Origin: Nemophila menziesii
Taxonomy: Eukaryota; Streptophyta; Magnoliopsida; Boraginales; Hydrophyllaceae
Direction: 5' to 3'
Length of the DNA stretch: 64,000 bases
Assembly (NCBI GenBank): GCA_029959085.1
Contig: JARWIR010000010.1
Location: 15,831,001-15,895,000 of the forward strand
Shown: piece after piece, positions 1 to 10,550 of the stretch
How the letters are laid out: each line of letters opens with the position of its first letter
Position numbering within the stretch: the first letter of the stretch is position 1
Translations under genes and position numbers: made by a program
Notes under the pieces: generated by a model
Told to the model about the DNA's origin: nothing
Database searches by the model: none
The model's input: only the letters and a program-made list of their open reading frames with translations

Positions 1-339
1 ACGTTACTGTTCACCCTTTTGCCTCTTTGATTTGCTCACATAAACCTCGATTTGTTTCCTCTTATTCTTACCTAAATTTGTATTTGAACTCTTCTTCACC
101 TCTCTCACATTCACAAGTGTCTCGGTTCTTCGCGCCGTCTTCCTTCTCCCTCAACTCAAAATTTTACCAAGTCTTGAAACTTACTCTTGAATGGATGAAT
201 GAGGTAATATTTGTAGGTGAAGATGTGTAAGGAATGTGTTTTTCTATTTGGGTATGGAGGATTTATGGTGGAATAAGAAGGAATTTAAGAATTAGTAAAA
301 AGGATTTTTGAAATTTTCTGGTTTAATTCTTGATTTCTT

Positions 340-1640
340 GTGTTGTTGAAATGATTTTGGATGGTGATTGTTGTTAGGAATGATGTATGGATGATTTTGA
401 GTGTGAAATATGGGATGTTTAGGTGTAATTTGATGTTTAGTTAAGCTTGGGCCGAACTCCGATGGTAGTTGAAAGCTTGGGGAAGAAGAAGGTTTGAAGG
501 TTAGGTCAAAGTTGTAGTTGATATTAAGTTTTCTTCTTTCTTTTTTGTCACAACACGGTGCACCACGACTCTCATGCGATATATCGCATCTATTGTACAA
601 CTCAAAAAATCTCTGCCTTCGACAATCGTGGACCAGTGTTGGGCCCGGGCGTGTGATAATATAATTATGAAAAGAAAACGCGCACACCTCAGAAACCAAG
701 ATTAACTTTCCGCAAGTGTACGGATAAATACAAGTAAAACGTAAGTAATAAGTGTTCATTCTCAGGAATTTAGGTAGCTACTCTAATTCGTGTTCAATAT
801 TAGCTTAGGTGGTTATGAGTGTTCAAATTAAGAGCAAGTAAATTGAATGTATTTTTTGTTTTCTAAACTAGTAAAACTAGAAAAAAATCCAAGGATGGTA
901 GTAAGAGTTTATCTTATTGAAATGCGTTTCTATGAATAATGGGTGAATGGGTGATGTTTCATAATTATCAGGATTCTAGTTCAATCTAAGTTCTCTCAAC
1001 GGCGCACTTAGCTCTCTACCTTATTCATCTTTCTACTTTCGGGTAGGTTTAAGTTCCTCTTACCCTATAGACTACGTAGCATGCCAATATCGTCTGATAA
1101 AAGGCAGTAGGCGCTTGTATACTAGTTTTGTAGTATCATCTGCCGGGTGTTAGGTCAATTACGACAACTCCTACTACTTTGGCTAGAGCACAAGTACAAT
1201 TATAACACATATACAAACAATGGAAATATAATTTAAAACCTAATTCAATTAAATAAAAATATCCCAAATGCAATTAATAGCAAAACAATAATCGTTTGTT
1301 CATACAATAATAATTTTAAGCAAACGATAAACTAATAATGCATAATATAACCTTTGAATTAAATAGCTCAGAATTAATCTACAGACAAATTAAGACTAAT
1401 ACTAAATTACCCAAAAGGTTTAGAGATGGAGAAGCGTAGACGTGTTGCGGTGAGGCTCCAACATTGTTTCTTCCTCCTCTAGATCTTCCTGACTGCTTTT
1501 GTGGTTGAATTTCTTCTTGGAAACTGAGCTCTGGAAGACAAAAGATGAGATAATACTGATATGAGCTGATATTTATAATGTTTAAATCGTTTAAGGTGGC
1601 CTTTGGACTCATTTAAATGTCTAGCCCATCCCAAAAACGT
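340..1640 (-). mobile_element. LTR-like non-coding block, copy A
   Basis: This AT-rich block has no credible gene. On the minus strand it contains a stretch ending in CCGTACACTTGCGG (around 705-720), also seen near the 3' end of the plus-strand LTR at 31,470. It also has signatures shared with the LTR remnants at 10,560-12,350, such as the GTGTGATAAAATAA-type motif. This suggests the end of a minus-strand Athila/Tat-type LTR retrotransposon. A perfect 16-bp palindrome, ATGCGATATATCGCAT, lies at 574-589. No terminal TG...CA pair or primer-binding site could be fixed, so the limits are approximate. Confidence 0.4.
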
Positions 1641-1699
1641 TTTACTCCAAAAGGGGACATGTTCGAGTCACGCCAGCTACATAATGCATAACTTTTTCA

Positions 1700-3640
1700 T
1701 TAAAACTTTGAATTGCAAAATCTCAGTTGCCACGCGACCGTGATTAAAATCCCTATTATTCAAACCTTCTGTAGCGAGTCGAGTCTAGTAAAGCAAGACC
1801 TAAGTGGCCTCCCTAGTGAAACCTCGAATAACCTCTCCTATATGGAATACGTCCACGGGATAGGCCTGAGAGGTCACCGTGGTAAAACATCTATTAAATC
1901 CTCCACAAGATTTATTGAGTCCATTTGATGACTGAATGGACCACTCTCGTAAAACCTCAATTAAATAAGCCAGACAATTTATCGAGTCCAGTAAATGACC
2001 TAATGGGCCAATCGAGTAAAACCTCGATTAAATACTCTAGAGGGTTTATCAATTCTAGCGAAGGACCTAAGAGGTCACATTGGTGAAACCATGATTAGAT
2101 CTTCCAGCCAGGTTATTGAGTACATTGAATGACCTAAGGGACCACTCTGGTAAAACCTCAATTAAATCCTCTAAACAGGTTATCGAGTCTAGTGAATGAC
2201 CTAAGGAGTGACTCGGGTAGAACCTTGATTAAATCCTCCAAAGGGGTTTATCGATTCTAGGAAAAGACTTGAGGGACCACTCTGGTAAAACATCATTTAA
2301 ATCCTCCAAACAAGTTATCAAATCTAGTAAATTAGCTAAGGTTTCACTCTAGTAAAACCTCGATTTAATCCTCCAGACTGGTCATCGAGTTCGGCGATGG
2401 ACATATGGAGTCACTCTGGCTAAACGTTGAGTAAATCTTCCAAATGGATTATCGAGTTCAGCGAATGGCCTAAGGGGCACTCATGTAAAACCTCGGTCCA
2501 ATCTCCCAAGAAGGTTATTGAGTATGAAATTATTCCATCAATATGGAACTTTGACCTAAAACCTATGAAGGTTAACACAATCAATTTTAAGAAACCTTAG
2601 TACAATACATCGAAAGGTTATCGAGTATTAAATTATTCCATCAACATGAAACTTAGACCTAAAACCTATGAAGTTTACCATGGTCGATCAAACCGACCTC
2701 GGTTCCATCTCTCAGAAAAGCCACTGAGTATGAAATTATTTCATCAATATGGAATTTTGATATGAAATCTACAAATGTTAATATGTTTGATCTAAGAAAC
2801 CTCCATTTAATCTCTCATAAAGTTTACTGAGTATGAAATTATTCGATCAACATGAAATTTTGATCTAAAACCTGTAAAGCTTAGCACAGTTGATATAAGA
2901 AACCTCGGTTTAATCTCTCATGTAGGTTATTGAGTATGAATTTTCCATCTACATAGAATTTCCACCTAAAACCTATGGATGTTAACACGATCGATCTAAG
3001 AAACCTTGGTTCAGTCTCTTATATGGGTTACCAAGTATGAAATTATTCCATCAACATGGAACTTTGACCTAAAACCTATAAAGGCTTACATGACCGATCC
3101 AAGAATCCTCGTTCAAATATCTCAGAAAGGTTATCGAATATGAAATTATTACATCAACACGAATCTTTGATTTAAAACCTATGAAGGTTAACATCATGCA
3201 TATAAGGAACCCCAGTTCAATATCTCATATGGGTTATCGTGTATGAATTTGTTCCATCAACATGGAACTTGGAACTAAAACCTATGAAGGTTAACATGGG
3301 TGATCTAGGAAACCTTTTTACAATCTTGTTGAAAGTTTATCGTGTAGGTAATTATTCCATAACTATGTTACTTCGACCTAAAACCTATGAAGGTTAATTT
3401 GGTTGATCTAAATAATCTTAGTTTAATATTGTATAAAAGTTATTGAGTAAAACATTATTCAAGTGATGCGGAACACGACCTAAAACCTAATAAGGGTAAC
3501 ACGACCGAACTAACAACCTCGATTCAATTTCTTAGAAAATTTATCAAGTAAGAAGCCATTCCAACAACATGGAGTGTCCACCTTAAACCTAACTTGGTTG
3601 AACACGATTAAACCTCCAAAAGACTTGGCAAGTCCCATTT
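1700..3640. repeat. Composite tandem array, 67-bp then about 103-bp monomers, copy A
   Basis: From about 1,700 to 2,510 a 67-bp monomer repeats. The anchor AAAACCTC-ATTAAAT recurs at 1,951, 2,018, 2,085, 2,152, 2,219 and 2,287. From about 2,515 to 3,600 a longer monomer of about 103 bp repeats. The anchor AGTATGAAATTATT recurs near 2,521, 2,634, 2,727, 2,830, 2,933, 3,034 and 3,137. Both monomers share the core AAACCTCGGTT...ATC followed by GGTTATCGAGT. Monomers are diverged, so the array is old. Short ORFs crossing it are not genes. Confidence 0.9.
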
Positions 3641-4057
3641 ACAGGAAATCTTGAGTGAAACCAATAAACTTGTCAGAAATCATGCCCCAAATTCTTAAGG
3701 GGTAGGTCGAAAGAAGAAATGAGACATTCATTGAATTTTTCTGTTAAAGGTAAAAAGTGTAAACTACCATCTTTGTGAGAAATTACTTGATGTGGAAAAA
3801 GGCACATATAAGAAGGTAAAAGAGAAAATGCCCGTCTTTGCTAGGATAACGTTATACAATGTCAACCAACCACCAACGATATATCCTAAATCAGGAAAGG
3901 TGAATTCAAGATTAGAAGAAAATATGTTAGATATATTATCAGTCCAGAAGTGAAAATATAACTTTATTCTCAATGGGCCTCTCGGAAGAATGCCAGAAGG
4001 AAAAAATGATTATGACATGATAAAAAGAGAAAAGGAAAAACCAGAGAAGCAAAAAGT

Positions 4058-4129
<72 letters not shown>

Positions 4130-5940
4130 CCTCCAAACAACATCAATTTCAAAAGCAAAAAGAAAAAGCAAGACCTTCAAGCTAGCGACGACGATCCAGA
4201 TGAAGAAGCCGAAGAAGAAAAACCAACATCATCTTTGGAGGAAAGGGGGGGGGGGGGTGGGGGAGGAGCGTCGACCAAGGAGGCAATTTGGGTGTTCTCG
4301 AAAACCTATTTTAACTCTGGGTGAGTTGTGTAGAATTCGTCATGTAGCTGGCGCGTGCTGAAACGTTTTACAATAGATTCCTCAAAGTGCACCGACTAAA
4401 AGGAAGTATTTTCCTCCTCTGAGGAGTCGCATCGACATGCTATCACAAACCCTTGATAATCTTGTCCTTCTACTTCAACTCGTCATGAAGATCGCTCAGT
4501 TCTTTGAAAACTTAAACGTTTACCTCATAATGCATTTATTTAGAGCAAAGGTAAGGTGCAGACTACTTGCAATCCTCTCCCATGGCCTCAACGATGGCAC
4601 TGCACGACATAGACATCACGATAAATTTTATAACTTCATCATGGAAAGACCGATGGTATAAATTTGAGCTCGAAACTGAAGAGAGAGAAATATGTGTGGG
4701 ATGTGCTTGAATCACATTCTATTGATATAAGGAAAAATGAAAAAATAATGAAACATGATTGGCCCGAATAGGATATATATAGGTCATGAAGAAGTCCAAA
4801 GTAATAGGAAGACTCACCCCCGTGATCGACGTAAACAATGAAGGAACCAAGAAGAAGTAATAAAGACGTTCCTTAAAAGACATAAATGAGGCACTTGATT
4901 GTTTAAAGTTAGTGGGAACCACAAAAAAGGATTATCGAGTACATAATGACACAATTTTTGATTAAAGCAAACCAACACATTTAAATAAAAATAAAAGGGA
5001 AAACAATATGCATGAAGAACACACGTGACATTTCATGATAAAGATCTGAAAAAGTTCATAAGCTCGACCTCGGTTCAACCTACTAAGGGAAAATAGATCC
5101 CATGTACCCCCTACGAATAGGGAGTCCCCAGATTAAAAAGGGTAATTGATAAAAATAAGGTAGAACTTTGAATTATCAAAATGAAGATATGTAGTTAGCG
5201 GTAATAAAATATATCAATCTTGAGCCTACCAAGCCAACATGTGGGATACAACATTAAATAAGGCCACACCCGTATAGAGGAACATGGTAAAGTGAAAGTG
5301 TGGGACATGACATCAAGCCTGTATGCCATAATCAGATGAAAAGTTGTAGCATCCAATTTAACTAACCACTCACTAGAGAACAATATAAATATCGAAACTA
5401 CATAAAAAAGAAGATATCAAAGAAATATAAACATGAATCACTTGAATTAGAAAGAGGTGATTGTAGTTAGCTTACAATAAATGTATGCATAATTCAAGTA
5501 ATATATTTTATCTTTCTCTAACTATTTTACTTGTGTTCAAACAAGTTTTTACTCACCAATCGAATCCAACACAACACTTAAACTGCTACAAATCACTCAA
5601 CCAAATCAGTTATATTTTGATAAATAATAATTGGTAAAATCTGTCATATCAAGATGAATATGAAAGATAAAAGAAGAGAGACAAAAAAAATGCCAGTATA
5701 GATTAGAAAATATGAATAATATTTTTGAAATAATGTTTGGTATTGGTTATGAATACGGAGGATAAGTTAAGTAATCTTTTTTATTTATTCTCGGACTCGG
5801 CTTCTAAAAGGTTTTGGGCTAATAAAAGAATTTGGACCAACCTGGATCTAAAATTGTAATAATTTTTGGCCTGAGTTAATTCGATATACGCTCAAACTTT
5901 AGTTTGGGCCATTTCCAAAATATTCACTTGTTACAAAACC
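3641..5940. other. Unassigned AT-rich sequence with microsatellite, copy A
   Basis: No gene is recognised here. The segment holds a (TA)n tract at about 4,062-4,127 followed by a short stretch that would encode Asp/Glu-rich residues, then a poly-G run near 4,247-4,263. A CTCGACCTCGGTTCAACC phrase near 5,064 recalls the core of the tandem repeat. All ORFs are short and have no recognisable motif. An LTR or other non-coding part of an old element is possible but not shown. Confidence 0.5.
4062..4127. repeat. (TA)n microsatellite, copy A
   Basis: About 33 uninterrupted TA dinucleotides. The tract in copy B (36,020-36,039) has only about 10. The overlapping Ile/Tyr ORFs are translation artefacts. 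Confidence 0.98.
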
Positions 5941-7126
5941 CTAAATACTTATAAGAGTCTCGTAGCCTCCATATTTCCAACGAAACGTATAACTAAAGAG
6001 TAGTAGATAGAGAATAATCATACTGGAGGAAAGTAATACATGGAGAGAAATCGAAACCAAAGAAAGAGTCAAAATCACACTCATCAATGTTTTTTTGGAA
6101 ACAGGGAGATCCAAAGGATCGTGACACACTCATCAATGTTGATAGGTAATTTTTTAAATACTTTCTAGATCTGAAATATGTTTTTGTGCCTATTTAATGT
6201 TGTGTTTGATGTTTTACATAGATTCATAATCTAAAATTCCACTGGAAAGTTAATTAACTACTATATTAGTGATTTATTTATCATTCTATGATATAATGAA
6301 TTATTGATTTTTTGTTTATATAGTACTTTGTTTGAAAGTTTGTTTATTTATAAAATTTAAATAGAACTATTTGTTAAGATTATTTTATATTAAGTTCATT
6401 TAATCATTCAATTTTATATGTATCATATGTATATTATTTAAGTTGGATTTTATTTTCTAAAGTATTGTGAAATATTTTTTTACAGGTTGATGGTAAGATT
6501 GTTGGACATGACATTTCAAAAATTATAAAAGGTAAATAATACAAACTTAAAATTATCCATACATTTTAATGGCTTCAATTTTCATTTTTCAGTTACATAC
6601 ATTCATATATAATTTTTTTATTTATATTTTATTAATTTAAGTTAATTAGTGCATTATAATGTTTAGATGTTTTATGAGTATCTTTGTGTACTATATTATT
6701 TTCTACTTTTTGTTCTTCATTTTGCATAAAAGATATGGTAGGTAGACGTTTCATTTTATAGATAACACTGGATCCTTCATACATTCTATAAGCTTTTATA
6801 TAAGATTCATCAACTTGAATCTTCGCGTCCTAAAATCTTACAAAGCACCAGAATTTGTTCCCATTTCTCTCATCATGTACGCATGAGAAGTGTGTACTTT
6901 TCAGATATTTATCTCTCGTTCTTAAGGTCAATAAATTAGATATGAATATATTAAGTGAGTTTTTTCCATAAATAACTATTACTAAAATCTAATTGAAAGT
7001 TAACCCAAACCCAACCCTAAGTTTTACAATTGTAATTCATAAATTCGTAATACTCAACATATGATATTTGGACTTGCACTTCTCTCTTTTATCTTATATA
7101 GTATATTTATATGTGTTCTAACAGCT
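5941..7126 (+). other. Gene-flank-like sequence with possible unidentified exons, copy A
   Basis: An AAACCCTA motif (about 5,937) of the type common in plant 5' leaders precedes a possible short coding stretch around 6,089-6,150. That stretch is followed by GGTAAT, and a possible exon lies at about 6,486-6,530 between a TTTTTACAG acceptor-like site and a GGTAAAT donor-like site. The peptide of the second would read VDGKIVGHDISKIIK, which I do not recognise. The rest, to 7,126, is AT-rich and intron-like. The coding interpretation is weak. Confidence 0.25.
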
Positions 7127-7624
7127 GCTCTACTAGCTAAAGACAAGCTCAACGCTTTCGGGTTAATGGAGCCTGTCTTCCCGGGCAAGGAAAGATCTGT
7201 TTGAGCGTACGGCATATACCCTCGAGCATCCTTCTTTAACCATGATTGCCTACCAAATGCGTGTAGATTTGACTATGTCGATATAGCCCACTCTCCCGAG
7301 AATACCGAAATAATAATTCGAGTTCTTCACGATCTTCCTCAAGGAAGAGAGATTTGTTTGAGTTATTTCCCGGTTAACATGACTTATCCAGAGAGACAGA
7401 GTAGATTAAAGGAAGATTACGGATTTGTATGTGAATGGGATAGGTGTAAAGTTGAAGCTAATTGGTCCGATCAGGAGGAAGATGACGAGGACGAAGAGGA
7501 TAATGATGACATGGAAGCTGACGAGGCAGATATGGACGCAGATGTGATGGGAGATGAGACTTCAGACAATGATTTCCCTCATGCGTATTTCTTTGTTAAA
7601 TATATGTGTAACCGAAACAGCTAA
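7127..7624 (+). pseudogene. SET-domain lysine methyltransferase fragment, ASHR2-like, copy A
   Basis: ASHR2-type proteins carry a SET domain, the fold used by lysine methyltransferases. The readable 166 codons start after an intron-acceptor-like TAACAG. They show LLAKDKLNAFGLMEP, then the SET motif FFNHDCLPNACRF, then GREICLSYFPVNM, then a post-SET-like CEWDRCKVEANW, an Asp/Glu-rich tract and DFPHAYFFVKYMC. The order and wording match plant ASHR2 as I remember it. An in-frame TGA lies at 7,202-7,204. One expected post-SET cysteine reads Trp. The N-terminal part of the protein is absent and the frame stops at 7,622-7,624, well short of the family length. It is therefore a decayed fragment. ASHR2 itself is the closest match; another S-ET class relative is possible. 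Confidence 0.8.
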
Positions 7625-8203
7625 TATTAATATTATATTATATATGTGTAACCGAAACATGCTAATCTATACTATGAATTTAATTATATGTAATCGTTAT
7701 GCTTTATATTTTAGATTTCACCTAATTATTAATATTCATCTTTTTTCTAACGACCGGCAATATATATACTTTTTGAAGCCTTTTTTTGCATTAATCGAAC
7801 AAATTCACTTGGTGAAGACACAAAGATCAATCAAATAAGTAGAACCTAACAAGGGTTCCAAATTCCACTTACAAGTGATCCAGATCATACAAGAGTCAAA
7901 TTTAAAATGAAAGGTGTAGTTCTATTTTTCATTACTTTTACTTAGTTTAAAGCTAATATTTTTTTAATGGTAATAATGATTAAAGCAATATTTATTTGAC
8001 ACATCGGGTAATGTTTAAAGCAATATGGAACTGTCTGTTTGTTAATTACATAAAATTAGCAGGGAATTTGTGAACTTCTGTTTTTTCTTTTAATTTCTTT
8101 TTATCTATATAATTAAGATTGACTTGTGTAATAGCCCCAAATTTTTTAGAGTGTAGTTGTCCTATATTTTGCAGATTTGGTTAGATTACGAGGGACCGAG
8201 AAT
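7625..8203. other. AT-rich spacer between the two gene fragments, copy A
   Basis: No gene seen. A short phrase TGTGTAACCGAAACA occurs twice (about 7,605 and 7,645). The last 40 bases before 8,204 are in frame with the ANTH gene start and could be 5' leader. Confidence 0.5.
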
Positions 8204-9822
8204 ATGTTTGGAAGAGGTACAGAGAGTAGCCTTAGGAAAACCCTTGGAGCAATCAAGGATAGGGTTAGTTTGGCTAAAATTAACAGTACTTTCAAGGTAA
8301 CTATACTTGAATAAATCTCTACAGTACTATATTTGTGTTGTATGTTGTTTTCTCTCTTATTCTTTTTTGCTTTCATCATTGAATAGGAGCTAGACTCAGC
8401 AATAGTTAAGGCAACAAAACACAATGAGCGCCCCGCTAAAGAAAAGTACTTGAAAGGTTGAAATAGCACGTGCGATTTAGTGAAAGATGTAAATTACCTG
8501 TAGTATTATTATCGTCTAATTGAACCTGAAGCAACTAAGTTTTGTTGTTTCAGCGATATTTGCGTCTATATCCGCTACCAGGCCTCGTGCTGACGTGGCA
8601 TATTGCATACATGCTCTTGCTCGACGATTGAACAAGACACATAACTGGGCGGTATGTTTTCTAGCTTATATGAATTTGAGTTATTTATACAAACAATTAT
8701 ATATTTTGTTTATGTTCCATCAACCATTATAAGTTGCTTGTTTTTTTTTCTTTTTTTTGATTCAGGTTGCTTTGAAAACATTAATTGTTATTCATCGTGC
8801 GATAAAAGAGGTGGACCGAACTTTTCTAGAAGAATTGGTCAATTATGGAAGAAGCACTAGCCATGTTCTTAACATGGCTCATTTCAAAGATGACTCCAGC
8901 TCAGAAGGTGTGTACTTTTTAGTTTATTAGACTAGACTAGATCATTAAAAATAATCTAAAAGGAAATTCATTAGTATAATTTGTAATACTAATTAAAAAT
9001 ATCATATCCCAAGTTAATGAAATTAGTTATTTATAAATTAGAGTAAAAACGTTGAATCTTGAATGCAGCCACATGGTGTAGCGGCTCATAACATAATCAT
9101 TCAGTTAGCAATCAAAATCGTTAGTCTATATATGTTTTTACTTATGTCTTTAGATTCTCAACTCCCATTAGCTTATAAGTTTTAGCCTTTTTCTTAATAT
9201 TTCAGATTGCTGAGGAGAGTGTAAAAATATATAGTGCTATAAGTGATGGCATGGTTAATTTAGTGGATAAGATAAGCCATCATTTTCTGAAATTTTGTTT
9301 TCATTTTCTGAAATTTATGGAGAAGTAATATCTCAACATAACATACCAGTTCTTTGAGATGCCACATCAAGAGGCAGTTAAATCTCTCGATATATACAGC
9401 AGATCTGTAATGCTGGTATAAAAGTCTATCTCTGATTGGTTATGGATTCATAATAGGTGGAGCCAACCTGCAAGCTTCGGCTACTCCAAATTTAGAGAAC
9501 GAGAGTACAAGCTGGGAGCTGGCACTTGACGAGAGTGCGACAAATACTAGCAAACTGGTATCTATTGTATTGCTAATTATTATACACTTAGCTAATTTTA
9601 ACGTTTCATGCTCTTAAAAATTCATTTTATTTCATGGTCTAGGCCGGTGGGCTGGACAGTCTTTATGAAGACTGTTGAATGAGCTATAACCCGTTCTATC
9701 TTTCCAATGAGCAAGAGAAGATGATAATGATGACCCCACAACAGCAGGCACAAGATACAAACCCTTTTCATGATTCCTATATGCCTGTGCAAGCATATAA
9801 TCCTTTTACAGGCCTCATGTAA
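8204..9822 (+). pseudogene. ANTH-domain clathrin assembly protein (AP180-like) pseudogene, copy A
   Basis: AP180-type proteins bind phosphoinositides through an N-terminal ANTH domain and help build clathrin coats. Exons readable by splice sites: 8,204-8,296 (MFGRG...LAKINSTFK); 8,387-8,456 (ELDSAIVKATKH); 8,554-8,651 ([20 protein letters not shown]); 8,766-8,907 ([11 protein letters not shown]...FKDDSS); 9,069-9,119 (GVAAHNIIIQ); 9,206-9,271 ([11 protein letters not shown]); 9,350-9,409 (AVKSLDIYSRS); 9,457-9,557 (TSWELALDES); 9,643-9,822 (two NPF motifs, the clathrin/EH-binding type). Lesions: the middle of the ANTH domain is absent; the donor after 9,271 reads AT; a 373-bp deletion after 9,409 removes two exons still present in copy B; and a TGA lies at 9,676-9,678. 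The introns show it arose by DNA-level duplication, not retroposition. The closest family as remembered is the Arabidopsis At1g14910/At2g01600 group. Confidence 0.85.
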
Positions 9823-10550
9823 GGGTCAATTTGTGGAATGGAAGTTCAACTTGATGTTGTGATGATAATGTGAAGAATAGAGATGTAAAATGTCTTGAGT
9901 AAGGAAAAGAATTAGGAGGGAATATTTGTTTGATAATTAGGTAGATGGTATTGTCGTTTTATTTAGTAATAGTATTGCGAAGGTGGAGGGATAATTTTTT
10001 TTCTTGCTTTTTTAGGAGTAGAATTATGTGTAATGGTTAATTATTTTTAATCTCTGCATATCTAATATTTTTTTTCGATTATTCAGTTAAAGTTAAACTT
10101 TGCATTATCTCCTATGTATGTTATTTCCTTAGGGTTTCTCCTGTCCCTTTCTCCCTTCTCTTTCTCTGGTGAGCTGTTTTGGACTCCATCTTCTCAGACG
10201 TCCATTTATGGAATTCTATTAAGGTTGATTTTGTTTGTTTCTTTAGTTTCTTTTTATATTTTTTTTCTTTATTAATTTTTTTTATTTTTTCAAACTTTTT
10301 GTTTAACATCCAAATTTGAGTTGTTCTACCACTATATTATATTGATCTACCGTCAACTTCTAAAACGTCTTATGCATCAGAGCAACACTAATAGCTGTTT
10401 CTTAGAAGCTTAAAGGTCATCTAAGAAAGTTGCATAGGCCTCATTCTTCAATATTAAAAGTCTCTAAACCCCAATACAATAGCATTCCAAACAAAAGATT
10501 GGTATACACTCAGGGTTGCTTACAACGAAGCAGGTGTAAGCACACCAAGA
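9823..10550. other. 3' flank of the ANTH pseudogene, copy A
   Basis: AT-rich, no gene. The first 200 bases are probably former 3' untranslated sequence of the clathrin-assembly gene. A pyrimidine-rich tract lies at 10,130-10,300. Confidence 0.45.

Noticed and set aside
292..759. 155-codon minus-strand ORF, repeated at 32,250-32,717 and shortened in copy C
   Set aside because: It lies in LTR-like sequence, has no recognisable motif, and is conserved between A and B only because the units are near identical. In copy C most of it is lost through small changes.
1713..1928. 71-codon ORF conserved in all three units
   Set aside because: It crosses the edge of the 67-bp tandem array and has no motif. 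Conservation is explained by recent duplication.
1700..3640. Regular repeats considered as a CRISPR array
   Set aside because: The repeat is contiguous with diverged monomers, has no unique spacers and no cas genes, and the context is a plant genome.
3939..4324. Ile/Tyr-repeat ORFs on both strands
   Set aside because: These are translations of the (TA)n tract and differ between units with tract length.
4437..4661. 74-codon ORF conserved in A and B
   Set aside because: No recognisable motif, no splice or promoter context, and conserved only to the level of the whole unit.
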